NCBI GenBank assembly: GCA_900175165.2
Contig: FWWN02000169.1
Span: 1 to 64,000, forward strand
DNA: 64,000 nucleotides
Source of the DNA: Rhizomucor pusillus
Taxonomy: Eukaryota > Mucoromycota > Mucoromycetes > Mucorales > Lichtheimiaceae
Reading direction: 5' to 3'
Numbering within the stretch: the stretch's first letter is position 1; each line of letters begins with the position of its first letter. Of the stretch, positions 1-11,350 are shown one piece after another. The notes below the pieces were generated by a model that was not told where the DNA came from, made no database searches, and saw nothing but the letters and a program-made list of their open reading frames with translations. A program made the translations under genes and the position numbers.

Positions 1-792
1 TTTGGTGGGTGACTTGCTTCCAAAGGTTCGCTTCCCGTCCCTTTTGTCAAGAAGATCAGTCTGACTTTGAACTCCCTCTCTTCCGTGCACGGAACTTCCG
101 TGGAGAGAAAGTGTTCTCCCCCTCCAGAGCGATTATGTCTCCATGCACATAAACGTTACAAAACGTTTGAAATTACAATATCTGCCAAGACTCGCTCCAG
201 ATATCAACGCTACAGGCTGGCGGCATGTATCTGTACGCTGCGAGTTCTTAGTTGGGAAAACTTTGAATGTTGACATGCAAGGTTCTCTCTCTTCCAGTGT
301 CTGCGGGGCAAAGTGAGAAATGCCCAAGCGACCAAACCATTTAACGGATGATTCGGAGTCAAGGGAAACTGTACGGATATATCGAAGAGTGCTTGCAGCT
401 GTTGTCGTGGTTGGAGGAGATAAGATAGGAAAAGAAGACGGCTGTTGGTAGAAGGAAACGCGGCTGCATCGAAAAGGTACCGGTGAAAGTGCAGCCGTGT
501 GAATGGCAGGAAGGACTTGAGTATAGCAGATGATAGCGATGCAGATGTGTTTTTGACACTCCCAAGTAGGAGTGCATTTTGGCGATAGTTTTTGACAAGG
601 GAACAACACCCGAGCAAAACATCGTTTTATTATGATTGATCAAAGCTGCTACTTGATTTTCTCAAACAAAGCGGTCTTGGAAAGTAAATCTGTAGGGTAT
701 GGTATGGTGGCCGCCAAAGGCAACAGTGATTTCCTGCTTCCATTCGCATAACTGGGGAACTCAGCTGCTTGGTGCAATTTTGTCTCGTTTCC
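1..792. other. Left-edge stretch without a recognisable gene
   Basis: Several overlapping open frames exist on both strands between about 130 and 640, but they are short, start mostly at non-ATG codons and show no family motif or splice structure I can recognise. The stretch probably holds the upstream region of the small gene at 793 and the flank of a gene lying outside the window. Confidence 0.4.
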
Positions 793-1215
793 ATGAGCAA
801 CCTTCAACCAGAATTGCATGCAGACAAAGTCATGGAACTTGACTGCGATAGCTATGCAGCGAACCAGGAGGACGGTTTGCGAATAGAACGTACTTTAATT
901 GCTCCACCACCTTCACCGAAGGAGTTCGCAGCAGCAGCAATAGCACCGACATTTGCAAACTCACAAAAGACTCGGCATGCTCTCGTTGTGGAAAGACTTT
1001 TGCACCGATGTCACAGTGATATTTCGCCGTACAAAGTAAACAAGAGACGTCAACGGCAGCAACGTGCCCAACCCTCTCGAATCCCTATACGTTCGTCGCG
1101 CCTGCGAGCCCAAGCTCTGCTGTCAAAGGCTGCTAACGACCTGGCAGACGCCATTTCCATGGTGCGCCTGTCTCCCACACCGCAGCAGCAGCAGCAAAGC
1201 GATTCCAGCACATAG
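793..1215 (+). CDS. Small basic protein of unknown function
   Basis: A single-exon frame of 140 codons. I chose the ATG at 793 because the longer frame upstream begins only with TTG. The product has an acidic start, a proline-rich patch, and a basic central segment rich in Arg and Gln (about residues 85-110), and it ends in an Ala-rich helix followed by a Gln run and a Ser tail. No catalytic motif, signal peptide or membrane segment is visible. It is convergent with SYF1, whose stop lies about 125 bp downstream on the other strand. I do not recognise the family; the basic Gln/Arg composition would fit a nuclear or RNA-associated protein, but that is a guess. Confidence 0.5.
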   Translation: MSNLQPELHADKVMELDCDSYAANQEDGLRIERTLIAPPPSPKEFAAAAIAPTFANSQKTRHALVVERLLHRCHSDISPYKVNKRRQRQQRAQPSRIPIRSSRLRAQALLSKAANDLADAISMVRLSPTPQQQQQSDSST

Positions 1216-1341
1216 ATGATAAGCTTCATTTTTTTTTCATCAGGATTCAAACGCTCGTTCTTTTGAAAATATCCCCTTTCCATCTTATTTTGCATCAAAT
1301 GATATATACTACCAACTTTATTTTGGATGCAAAAAGGATCT

Positions 1342-4003
1342 TTAGCTGACTGTGCTGGCATACTGGGCTTGTACGCTTCGCTTGATGCGCAGCATTTCCT
1401 TGAATGTATCCTCGTTGCCATGCTGGACCTCAAAGTTATGCCATGTCTGCCAGAATGCAGGTTGTGTCTGTAAACAAATAAAGAACATTAGTTCCGTTCG
1501 TCGCTTGAACCAACAGTGTTTCTTTTTTTTTGTACCTTTGGATCAAAGAATTGGGAAGCATAGCCGTAGATAGCGCGAGCACGATCAATTTCGCCGAGTT
1601 TACGCTCGAGCTCGGCGTACTTGAGACACATGGGTCGTACATCCTTGTCAGGCAATGCTTCGATGGCTCGCTCGTAAATTTCTCGCGCCGCAACAACACC
1701 AAATGATTCGGTTGCTTTGGCAATGTAGTATTTGAACATCTATTTTTTTTTCATCAAAGGCATCAATAACTGATTCTTCATTTAAGCTTGCAAATCAGCT
1801 TACCTCTAGGCGATCTTCATCGGCAACAGCCTTGGTAGCACGATCGTAGATACGCATAGCATGTCTCGCCAATCCATGTTCTTCTTCAAGCTTGCCGTAC
1901 ATGAGGTAGAGAGGTTTGGCATATTTCGGTGGACAATTTTCCAATGCTTGCTCGAACAAATCTCTTGCACGCTCTAACTTGCTTTCACCCTATTGATTTA
2001 AATAGGTTACGAAATCCCTTGCCTTTTGTGATAGCAAAATGAGCATTCTTTCGCTTACATATCGTTTGATGAAGCGTTGCAAGTAAATATTCCAGAGTTC
2101 AAAGGCAATGGGCCAGCCGAAAATTTCAATACCACGCTCGTACACCTTGAAAGATTCTTCAAAGTATTGATTCTCTTCCAAGAATGTGCCGTAGTTGACG
2201 ATCGTTTGAGGATTGGCGATACGGAGATCCATGATCTTATCATACACTGCCTTGGTGCTTTCCACTGTGCCAACACTCTCTTCAAGATCCACATAGAAGC
2301 TCCACAAGGTCAAGCTCTTGAAAACACGTTGCTGCACAGTTAGCGTCTCGTCGTTGAAATTAACAAGCTTTGGATTCATGCCAGGAATACGTGGGACAAC
2401 GGTCGCTCTGGCCATGACGTCCAATGCTCTGTCGAAATTATCATGTCTCGTCTCCATTTCAGCGTATTCGCACCAAACTGCAGCGAGGTCGTTGACTTCC
2501 TTGTAGTTGACTTTGACGGCTTTATCAAAGATAGCTCTAGCAGATTCCAAATCTCCACCTTCTTCGTAAAACTTTGCAAACTGCACCCAAAGTTCATGGA
2601 ACTTGCCGTCGGCTTTCTTTGGATTGATCGTCTGGATCGCTTTGGTGTAAGTCTCGACGATCTTTTGCTTGTTGTCGCCCCAGAGAGCGACGCGTTTCTC
2701 CCATTCCAAGACGCTGTTTGGATTCTGTCGCAGTAAGACGTCGTTTACCAAGAACGGTCGTCGATCCATCAGTCGTTCAAATCGCAGCAGTCTCATATCT
2801 AAGTCAAGATCTTCCTCCTCATCCTTTTCTCCCGCAGCTTCGCGCTCGGCAGCCATTTCCATCTTTGTCGTAATCATTTCTTCCTCGAACTCAGCGTATG
2901 CATCGAAAATAGCTGTAAAGTCGCGGACGGTAACGACGGTCGTAATACCTTCTTCAAAGATATCGCGGGCCTAAGTCATCGTAAGTAGCCTGTGGCATCA
3001 TCTAGAAACGGCAGGATCTACCTTTTCCAGCTGGCCCATCTTGATCCAATACATAGCTAACCGACAATACAGCATACCGGTCTGATCTGTAAATCGTCTG
3101 ATTGCACTTCGAATAATAGCTTCCACATTCAAACTGATGATATCCGTGCTGTGCTCTACCATCAATTCACACAGGTCTTGCCAAAGTTGATAGTGTGATT
3201 TTCCTCGTACAGATTGGAATTTGTGGTCGTTAACAATAGCAACAAGTCTATTTGCTGCCTCGTCGTATCGCCCCAGTCTTATTAAAGTCTCAACAAACGT
3301 TTCAGCGTAGGATGGTTCGAGCTGATACAGAATGTTTGAACCTGCTCCTTTTTCGTTTCACGAACATTATATGCTTACTTTAACGTATCGACGCATGGCA
3401 CGCACAGCGGTCTCACCACCGGCAGTTTCTAAAAACTTTAAATATAGCTCCCAGATTCGGTCGTGCTGGGTGACAGGTAACGCACGTAAAGCGCGATCAA
3501 ATGTATGCCGTGTTTTTGTAACAATGGGTTGTGTCATTAAGAATGAGCAGTAATCGAGCCAGATACGAGGCATCTAACATCTCTAGTCAGCAACCTACAT
3601 TCATTTTCTGCTCCTCCCATTCAATACAACCTTGTTGAGCAGAACAAGCGCGCGTTCATATGCATTGTTGAGTGATATATACTGAGCTTTGTATTTTACA
3701 TAACTGAGACCCTGCAGTTTTTCGCGTCGTAAATCCAGATATTGCTTCCAAAGTTTGTATGATCTCGGGATCTCTCGCAATGCACGTTCATACAGGAAAC
3801 ATCGCTCGTGAAGGGTTCCCGTCCGTTTGTGATCGAGGTAACGCAGCCAACTCCGTAAAGAAAAGGGATTTCGCAAAAGCTCCTCTTCGTAAGGAATATC
3901 AAATTCAGTCTACATAGAAAGAGCACATTAGGTTCCTTGAAGCATTGCAAGCAAACAGGCTGCCGGTACATACTATTGGGTAAGTAATGTCTATGGATGG
4001 CAT
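1342..4003 (-). CDS. SYF1: Pre-mRNA-splicing factor SYF1 (XAB2/Cwf3), HAT-repeat scaffold
   Basis: Spliceosomal scaffold built of tandem HAT (half-a-TPR) repeats; in the family it sits in the NineTeen-associated and intron-binding complexes with Aquarius and Isy1. Recognisable stretches include the family N-terminus ([20 protein letters not shown]), the segment [16 protein letters not shown], and repeated W/Y-x-E HAT helices to the C-terminus. Exons, with GT-AG junctions and consistent phase: 3910-3631, 3573-3379, 3321-3022, 2970-2059, 1989-1804, 1739-1536 and 1467-1342 (TAA). The first exon is uncertain. An ATG at 4003 is plausible, but joining it in frame needs a weak GTTTGC donor; an alternative upstream first exon cannot be excluded. 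The product is about 750 residues and ends soon after the last HAT repeat, so its C-terminal tail is shorter than in the animal protein. The identity is secure; only the start is not. Confidence 0.93.
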
Positions 4004-4345
4004 CTTTGGTGGTGGCGCTGGAGGACGACACGAACAGCGCCTAACTTGAGATCTGGCTCCGAGCTTTCTCGTCAACTTTTTGAAAGCCAGCATTAACTTT
4101 GACCTAGGCAACCATAGATTTGCCTCGTCGACTTCTTTGGTATATATTCATTTATCAACTCAAAGTAGGCAACTATATGAATAGCTTGCGTAATGCCTTG
4201 TTCTATTGCATAGATAATCAAACTCTTATTAAGCAGAGTTTCAGGCGTCACTTTGATGCTGTAGAACAAGCCACGGTTTCCAGAAAGCACTCTACAGAAC
4301 ATCCAGGGCACATTATATATCAACTATTATCATACATTGATTTAT

Positions 4346-5161
4346 TCAAGTATCATATTCCAGATGGTCATTGACATGGTGGTTAATGGCTGGGTCGTCG
4401 CCTTCTATCATTTTGTGGCAGACAGGGCATTCGACTTTGCGGACTTTGCCGCTCTTCAAAAGGGTGCTGGCATCGACGGGAGGATGTCTCGGTGTGATCG
4501 TTGATGAAGTTTGCGTGTTGCTTCTTGAGATACCAAAATCAGGAGGAATGTAAAAGTTTGAAGGATCATACGGTTGCTGTGGTAATGGTCGTTGCTGCTG
4601 CTGCTGCTGCATGCCTCCGTAGAAACTGTTAGACTGAGGCATCGACATCGTCATCTGCCGCGGTTGTTGGAATGGCTGTTGTTGCTGAGGCTGATAGTAG
4701 CCGGTAGGATTGTATGACACACTACCGCCACCAAACTGCATATTAGACTGCGGTTGTGAGGCGAGATAAGATGGCTGCGGTTGCTGCTGCATGGAGTAGA
4801 GTGAAGAAGGAGCTTGAGTTGCTGATAATGGCTGTTGTTGCTGCTGCATGGAGTAGAGTGAAGAAGGAGCTTGAGTTGCTGATAATGGCTGTTGTTGCTG
4901 CTGCTGCTGCTGAAGCTGCTGTTCAAGGCGCTGTTGATGCTGCAACTGGTATAAAGAAGGCTGTTGGTTGTTAGTGGGGTATCCTTCCGTCTGGAAAGAC
5001 TGTTGCGGTTGTTGCCATTGAGAATTGTAGCTTGGCGTGAATGTTGAAGTAGTTTGAGGCATAGTACTTTGCTGCGGGAAACTTGACTGGGCGTAGTTTG
5101 GCTGCCCTATTGGAGGGCTAGAGTACATGCCATAGTTCTGCCGGAATGGATTATTGTCCAT
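4346..5161 (-). CDS. Gln-rich protein with C-terminal C2H2/UBZ-like zinc finger
   Basis: A single-exon, 271-codon frame starting at ATG 5161. The first 200 residues are low complexity: Gln, Ser, Pro and Tyr rich with several CAG/CAA-type Gln runs and two identical 19-residue units encoded by a perfect 57-bp tandem repeat. The last about 35 residues form the only folded-looking part, with CPVC, a short acidic loop and HHVNDH, i.e. C-x2-C...H-x3-H. This spacing suits a UBZ-like or single C2H2 finger, so ubiquitin or nucleic-acid binding is possible. The Gln-rich part would be disordered and condensate-prone. It has no signal peptide or membrane segment. It is divergent in composition from its neighbours; exact orthology is unknown to me. 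Confidence 0.7.
   Translation of the reverse strand: MDNNPFRQNYGMYSSPPIGQPNYAQSSFPQQSTMPQTTSTFTPSYNSQWQQPQQSFQTEGYPTNNQQPSLYQLQHQQRLEQQLQQQQQQQQPLSATQAPSSLYSMQQQQQPLSATQAPSSLYSMQQQPQPSYLASQPQSNMQFGGGSVSYNPTGYYQPQQQQPFQQPRQMTMSMPQSNSFYGGMQQQQQQRPLPQQPYDPSNFYIPPDFGISRSNTQTSSTITPRHPPVDASTLLKSGKVRKVECPVCHKMIEGDDPAINHHVNDHLEYDT
4791..4904. repeat. Perfect 57-bp tandem duplication inside the Gln-rich gene
   Basis: Two adjacent identical 57-bp units (4791-4847 and 4848-4904) keep the reading frame and encode two copies of a 19-residue block centred on PLSATQAPSSLYSM. Perfect identity at every third base implies a recent duplication, probably by replication slippage in CAG-rich DNA. Confidence 0.9.
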
Positions 5162-5349
5162 GGAATGGGGCGGTTTTTAGGGAAAGAGAGAAATGCTTCT
5201 GAGCTCAGCAGCAGCGAGCAGCATTGACATTGAGCACGACGCGGGATTGCTGACACATTCCTTCTCCCTCTCTCTCTCCCCCCGCCCCCAGGTCGATATT
5301 CAATTAATGCAGCAATGGTAGTAGTAGAAACAGCATTTCAAATATTGTT

Positions 5350-6327
5350 TTACTTTGCAGTTCCATACATTTCACTGAGGATATCCCATTCATCCGACAT
5401 GTTCCGGCAGAGACTGTCAGAATTCTGAAAGCTTTGCTCCTCACAGGAGGATGATGATGCCACGCTCAGTTTGTGCTCCTGACGAGTGTCATCATTATCC
5501 TTTGAAGTGTCACGATTCCAAATTACATCTACGTCAAGAGTTGATATAGAGCTTGAATACTTCTGGGTGTCTTGGCATTCTAATTGCTGTCTCTGGACTA
5601 CAATCTCGCTGGGAGAGTCACACAAAGGCTGATCCTTGACCACACGTTGTTTCTGCTGGCGTTCGAGTTCCTTTGACAAATCGAGCAAGAACCTCTGGGA
5701 AACTCTGTGGAAGCCAAGGATAGGCCCTAGCCATCGTGCAAGAAATCCTTCGCTGCGTACGATTTCGACCAGAGTAAGCAAAGAACACGCATCCCCGTGG
5801 GGTCGGACTGTTATCTCCCACTCGCGCTCAAATGACGATCGAGGGCAGTTAAGTTGTGCCTCCGTTGGCTGCAGATTTCCCTTCAAACGTGTCGCCCTAT
5901 CGCGCCTCGTAATTGTGTATTTATCCACAACCTTCAAATCAATCGCTCGTACTCTTGTTTTGAACCGTGCAATGTCGCGCTGCTGCCTTGCTGCTGATTC
6001 AGAGAAAGGCTGCTGTTTGTGAATGAGGTGGTGGCGAGAACGAGCTACATACTCCAAGAATTGTATGCAATCCTTGCTACCAAGAGGTTGGACGCCTACC
6101 ACGTGGGAGCGCCAAGTCGGGTACTTTTCGATATCGAGGATAAGCTTAACGACATGATCAGGCTGTGCGGCAAGTTTGACAGTGCGGGCTTGGCGATGCT
6201 GCTGCGGCAAAACGAGATGTAATACTACCGCAAAGATTGCCACTTCCAACAAGATAAACGTCGATAAACTCGCTGACTCGTATCGTTTCCGCACCACTCC
6301 AACCACTTCGCTTAACATTTCCTGCAT
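5350..6327 (-). CDS. Membrane-anchored SRPBCC/START-like lipid-binding protein with C-terminal AIM-like motif
   Basis: Single exon, 325 codons, ATG at 6327. Residues about 20-42 form a hydrophobic segment (FILLEVAIFAVVLHLVLP) that would anchor the N-terminus in a membrane. Residues about 47-225 read like the SRPBCC/polyketide-cyclase fold: a start such as ARTVKLAAQPDHVVKLILD followed by EKYPTWRSHVVGV, and later SSFEREWEITVRP plus a C-terminal amphipathic helix with GPILGFHRVSQRFL. That fold binds hydrophobic ligands, so lipid transfer or sensing is the likely role. The last 100 residues are polar and probably disordered, ending in DEWDILSEM close to the C-terminus. This matches the W-x-x-L core of an Atg8-interacting motif flanked by acidic residues. 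The function is inferred from fold and topology only. Confidence 0.72.
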   Translation of the reverse strand: MQEMLSEVVGVVRKRYESASLSTFILLEVAIFAVVLHLVLPQQHRQARTVKLAAQPDHVVKLILDIEKYPTWRSHVVGVQPLGSKDCIQFLEYVARSRHHLIHKQQPFSESAARQQRDIARFKTRVRAIDLKVVDKYTITRRDRATRLKGNLQPTEAQLNCPRSSFEREWEITVRPHGDACSLLTLVEIVRSEGFLARWLGPILGFHRVSQRFLLDLSKELERQQKQRVVKDQPLCDSPSEIVVQRQQLECQDTQKYSSSISTLDVDVIWNRDTSKDNDDTRQEHKLSVASSSSCEEQSFQNSDSLCRNMSDEWDILSEMYGTAK

Positions 6328-6511
6328 TGTTTCTCTTGTGGATTATTTTAGATAGAGAGTTAGGGTAGGAAAAAACCAAAGGAAAGGGAGAAAAGGGAGG
6401 AAAAAGGCAAAACAGACAGAGGTCCAAAACGTTTAAGGCGGCAGGTGCTTCGGTCTCGTGACACGTAGTTGCAATGCATAGGCAAACAAATATGGAACTT
6501 TATTGCCACTA

Positions 6512-7534
6512 TCAATGTCGAGATCTCCTGCATGCACCGATAAAGTCCCAACCGACCGCAACCACGTAGAGCAGAAACGCCAGCATTCCCCAGAATATGC
6601 TAACGTTGTAGAAGTCGCACCAGCCACTGTAGCCGCCCGGTGCGCACTTGAATTTGGCGGCTGCCACTATCGCGCCTGCTCCCCACAATATCGCCAGGAG
6701 TGCATCTATGCCCAGCATCACGGGACGCTTCAGTTTTTGAGCACTGCTTAGTCGCCGGTAACAGTACATGAATAATGTGAATAAAGACCATATAATGGAA
6801 AGTATAGCCTGTCAATAATAGCGAGGACATGTCAAAGTCTGTTCGAAAGGGGCGCACGGTACATTCAGTTGCTCACCACAACGTATAAAAAGTAGAAACA
6901 GGATGTGCTGGAAAGCGGAATATCGTGGTTTGAATACTGGCAACAACAATGCAGGGAACCATCAGACTATCTCGTCACACTACATGTCACCCATCCACCT
7001 TACCGGCGAAGCACCTGCAGCAAATCCCAAGTGACCCACACCGGTAATCAACTGGGCAGCTCTCAGCCCTAACCGTGCCTTTGAAGGATGTCCGGTGTGA
7101 TTTCCTATTGAAACTGGTGTCGTCGAAGTACCCTCCTCGGCCACTCCTCCTACTGTGTTTTTGTGAGCATCGCCCGATGACGGCGCAGCTGGCGACGCGG
7201 ATGGCACAGACGAGTAAGCCGTTCCGTACGTGTCGGGCTGATTTCCGTAAACCGCTTTTCCGGCAAATTGGTATGCATCTTGTACGCCCGTCGGCTGGTA
7301 CGACGTCGTGTCCCATGCATTGTTTTTATCATTGTACACATCCATTGCATGCAATCCAGTCTTGTTTGACTCGTTCCAGTGGTGGGTGGTACTACTTGGT
7401 GGCTGTTGATACGATGGTGGCCGGTTGTGCTGATCATCTTCGTAGGCGTTTCCATATCGAGGTCCGCCAATATCTTGATTACTTGCCCATGGATTGTCTG
7501 GAGGAGCAGGGTCGGCGAATGGGTTACGTGCCAT
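6512..7534 (-). CDS. Four-pass MARVEL-domain membrane protein with NPF-type N-terminus
   Basis: Three exons (7534-7004, 6936-6877, 6808-6512) join in phase to 295 residues. The cytosolic N-terminal half is polar and begins MARNPFADP, an NPF motif of the kind that binds EH-domain endocytic proteins and is common in SCAMP-like proteins. Four hydrophobic segments follow: around LRAAQLITGVGHLGFAA, CFYFLYVVAILSIIWSLF, the PVMLGIDALLAILWGAGA segment, and FWGMLAFLLYVVAVGW. Cysteines lie in the loop between TM3 and TM4 (KFKCAPGGYSGWC). This arrangement is typical of fungal MARVEL proteins of the plasma membrane and vesicles, implicated in membrane apposition. The short middle exon uses the acceptor at 6937, because the next downstream AG would shift the frame. 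It is divergently placed from the fimbrin gene. Confidence 0.82.
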
Positions 7535-8266
7535 CAGGTATTCAACAAGGATGAATGAGAGGGGAAAAAGGAAGTAAAGAGAAAATCATTCTCAACTGTC
7601 AGTGGATTCTCAAATGCCACAAATTCTGAAACATTGCGTGGACCCTCGTCGAAAAGAGACAGAATACAATCCCAATTCTCGCCCAGTGATAGTTTTGCAT
7701 CGACACCATTGCAGGAAAATACATCGGGCCGGCCATGTCACTATCAATCTTTCAACTTTTATAATTGTGTCATCCTCGCCTATACTTCACGATTGAAAGT
7801 ATGTGATATTCCAGCTGTATCTATTAGGTACATTAAGTACTAAGCATCAATTAACGATCTCCAGATATATTAGCCTAGAGTAAGAGTTGAAACCAGATCA
7901 GCATTGATAAAGTAAAAACGTTGCTGTTACTTTTCAGCTGGCAAAGATGGATGTCAAACATAGAGCTCTTTGGTGCTGTGTAACGCGGTTCCAAATGAAC
8001 ATGTCATTGGGTTGAATTTGCTTGACGGCTTGTGTTTTTTGATTGACGAGAATTGCATATAAATGCACATAAACACCAAGTCGGAATAGTAGCATAATAT
8101 TGTAACACTGCGCAGTGCGCGATTGTTTCGCAGGAGCAGCTGAGCATTAAGCAGCTGCCCGCCAAGTTCGAATAGTCTGCAACACCCGAAACTCAGCACT
8201 CGATAACTTGGACCGCCGAGAACAAAGCACTCTTCTTTTCTATCTTACACATTCTTCATACCTGGA
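7535..8266. other. Intergenic region between divergent MARVEL and fimbrin genes
   Basis: About 730 bp carrying both promoters. I see only short spurious frames; the last 60 bp before the fimbrin ATG are pyrimidine-rich, as is usual for a fungal leader. No repeats or RNA gene found. Confidence 0.5.
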
Positions 8267-10867
8267 ATGCCAATCGTAAACGCATTTACTCTTCAAAAGA
8301 AGTATCCTGTTCTCCAAGTGAACGACATCAACTCTCTCATTGACCAGTTCAAGTAAGTGCTTTGACCAACAAGACTGCTACAAACGCGTAGACCTTTCCT
8401 TTCTACGGTTTGCTTTTTATTCTTTCTTGCTAACAGTCTATGTTTCACTCTAGTACTTTGGACTTGGACGGTGATGGCTACTTGGACCAGCGCGAGATTC
8501 AAGATGCTTGCAAGAACAGCGGTCTGAGCGACAGCTACGACGAAATTCGCGCCACTCTCAAGGATGTGAGCACAAGCGCTACCAGCAAAATCGATGTGGA
8601 AGAATTTGTAGAGGTAGAGTACAGGAACTTACCATTTCGTGACAATACAGGAGGCCGTTCGGGAAGATCGACCGGATGGGCTGGGGCAGGGAAACCGTCA
8701 CCGACACGACTGGCATTATTGTCTGTGCGCAAAAAATTCAGGGATGTTTAGGCGGGATGCAATGCAGAGTTGCTTGGCATATATGAACAAAAGGGGGTCG
8801 GATTTGAGGATTCGATCTCGCCGTGATGCAACCTAGGATAATTTGCAAATACGCGCCTTGGGACAAATGGGGATGCATAAAAGCGTCGGCGTTTTAAGAG
8901 ACTCCTCGGCATATGGATGTGGCAATGCTAACCACATTTCCCACTTCTTGGCAGTTGGCTGCGAAACTCAAGGAAGGACGGAATAAGGGTGCATTCGACG
9001 TCCACCAACACAAGATTAGGGTCAAGGGCACTAACGCCAACGTTACACACACCATCAACGAAGATGAAAGAACAGAATTTACTCGCCACATCAACAGCGT
9101 TATGGCTGGCGACGCTCACATTGGCCATCGCTTACCTATCCCAACTAACACCATGCAATTGTTCGATGAATGCCGAGGTAATTTTGCTCGCATTAACAAC
9201 ATAGCAGCACTTTGACTCACGATTTCTTCCCATAGATGGTCTCATCCTTTGTAAGCTTATCAACGATGCCGTCCCTGATACTATTGATGAGCGTGTCTTG
9301 AACGCCTCCAAAAAGATAAACAACTTCCAGATGGTTGAAAACAACAACATTGTCATCAACTCTGCCAAGGCTATTGGATGCTCTGTTGTCAACATTGGTC
9401 CTCAGGATATCATCGAAGGAAGAGAGCATTTGATTCTTGGTTTGATTTGGCAGATCATCAAACGCGGTTTGCTCAGCAAGATTGATATCAAGCTCCATCC
9501 TGAACTTTACCGCTTGCTCGAGGATGGCGAAACTTTGGATGAATTCTTGAAGCTTCCCCCAGACCAGATTTTGCTTCGTTGGTTCAACTACCACTTGAAA
9601 GCCGCCAACTGGGAACGAAGGTAAACTCAATGGCAATGATGACAGAAAATCGGCAAATTCATCACTACTGAATTATTTGTAGAGTCAACAACTTTAGCAA
9701 GGATGTCGCTGATGGTGAAAACTACACTATCCTCCTGAACCAACTTAGGGGAGATGTATGCTCTCGCACACCTCTTCAAGAGCGCGACGTTCTTCGACGT
9801 GCCGAAATGGTCCTCGACAACGCAGAAAAGATCGGCTGCCGCAAGTACCTTACACCAACAGCCATGGTTGCCGGCAATCCAAAGCTGAACTTGGCCTTTG
9901 TTGCACATCTCTTCAACACATATCCTGGCTTGGATCCTTTGACAGAGGAGGAGGCTCCTGAGATTGAACCGTTCGATGCTGAAGGCGAGCGCGAGGCTAG
10001 AAGTGAGTATCTACTAAAGATCTAAATGGAGTTTGGATCATTTTGCTGACACAAGATGCTAGTGTTCACCTTGTGGCTCAACAGCTTGAACGTCGAGCCT
10101 GGCGTCTACAACCTCTTTGAGGACTTGAAGGATGGCCTCATCTTATTGCAGGCATTCGATAAAGTGGTTCCTGGTATTGTAAACTGGCGTATGGTTAGCA
10201 AAAAGCAGCCCTTGTCTCGCTTCAAGATGATCGAAAACACCAATTACTGTGTCCATCTTGGTCAAGAGCGTAAATTCTCGCTCGTTGGTATCCAGGGCGC
10301 TGATATCACTGATGGCACCAAGACTCTTACCCTGGGTCTTGTCTGGCAACTCATGCGCGAGAACATTATCCATACATTGCAATCCCTGTCAAAGGGTGGA
10401 CGACCAGTGACTGATCAGGATATGGTTCGTTGGGCAAACGAGATGGTCCAAAAAGGCGGCAAATCAAGCCGGATGCAGTCGTTCAGAGACCCTTCTTTGC
10501 GCTCTGGTATCTTCTTCTTGGATGTTCTTAATGGTCTAGCACCTGGTTACGTCGATTATTCATTGGTCACTCGTGGTGTTACTGGTAAGATGCCTCGCTT
10601 TGGTTTGGAAAGCCACCCATTTAACACTTTTTTCTACAGAGGAGGAAGCCTTCAACAATGCCAAGCTGGCTATTTCTATTGCAAGAAAGCTAGGTGCTAC
10701 CATCTTCTTGGTACCCGAGGATATCGTCGAAGTTCGTGCCAAGATGGTAAGTCGTGGATCTATTTGTTTGACATACTCAAATTGCTGGAGTTTAATGACC
10801 GTTGTGTACTTAGAACTTGACCTTTATCGGCAGTCTGATGGTGGTAGAGAAACAGCAACGTTCTTAA
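8267..10867 (+). CDS. SAC6: Fimbrin/plastin, actin-bundling protein
   Basis: Eight exons: 8267-8352, 8454-8613, 8955-9177, 9236-9620, 9683-10002, 10063-10584, 10640-10746 and 10814-10867. They sum to 618 residues with all phases agreeing. The N-terminus carries one clear EF-hand loop (DLDGDGYLDQRE); the partner loop is not acidic and may not bind calcium. Four calponin-homology domains in two actin-binding modules follow, with hallmark stretches such as DGLILCKLINDAVPDTID, VFDE-type linkers, LHPELYRLLEDGETLDEFL, and LKDGLILLQAFDKVVPG. The length matches yeast Sac6 and fission-yeast Fim1. The protein crosslinks actin filaments in endocytic patches and cables. Intron 2 (8614-8954, 341 nt) is several times longer than its neighbours, but I found nothing inside it. 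The symbol follows the yeast name. Confidence 0.96.
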
Positions 10868-11350
10868 ATGTAGTAAATACTCTTTCTGTATGGTAGCTAA
10901 ATAGAGGTTATGTTAGTAAATCTATGGAATATGTCAAAACCTCCCGAATGTATCGATTCCACAGCGGTGATCCGAATAGCATGCTTTCTCTCACAATTTA
11001 TCATTCGTTGGGGAGTAAGTGCATACATTTTACGCATAAATTGTAGCAATCCGGTTGAATCTGTTCGCAAAGCGGAGAGACGCGAGTTTGTATCCAGAGC
11101 TGGGAAGGAAGTGTCCTCGCAACAAAAACAAATGCAAGCTTACGGATATTTCAGATATCTTTGGAGTTAGAAGACGTCCTGGGTCTCATATGATATTTTC
11201 TTTATTAACAATAGCTTCTTGGGTCGTGCATTTTGAAGATGTCCAAGTAGGAAACTACGGACTGGGCGGATTTCCGGCGAGTGTAGCAAAATGCTGGTTT
11301 CGGATCCAGAAAAGCACGAGCGGTTTCGTCTTGGCTCTTTCTTTTCCACA
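10868..11350. other. Intergenic region between fimbrin and Aquarius
   Basis: AT-rich; only short frames without ATG starts or recognisable motifs. It should contain the 3' end of the fimbrin transcript and the promoter of the Aquarius gene, both on the plus strand. Confidence 0.5.

Noticed and set aside
133..643. Overlapping minus-strand frames of 94-158 codons at the left edge
   Set aside because: They overlap one another in all frames, show composition of random translation, and contain no motif or splice logic.
8614..8954. Long fimbrin intron as host of a nested gene or small RNA
   Set aside because: No ORF of interest, no snoRNA C/D boxes in a convincing arrangement and no tRNA fold; treated as a simple long intron.
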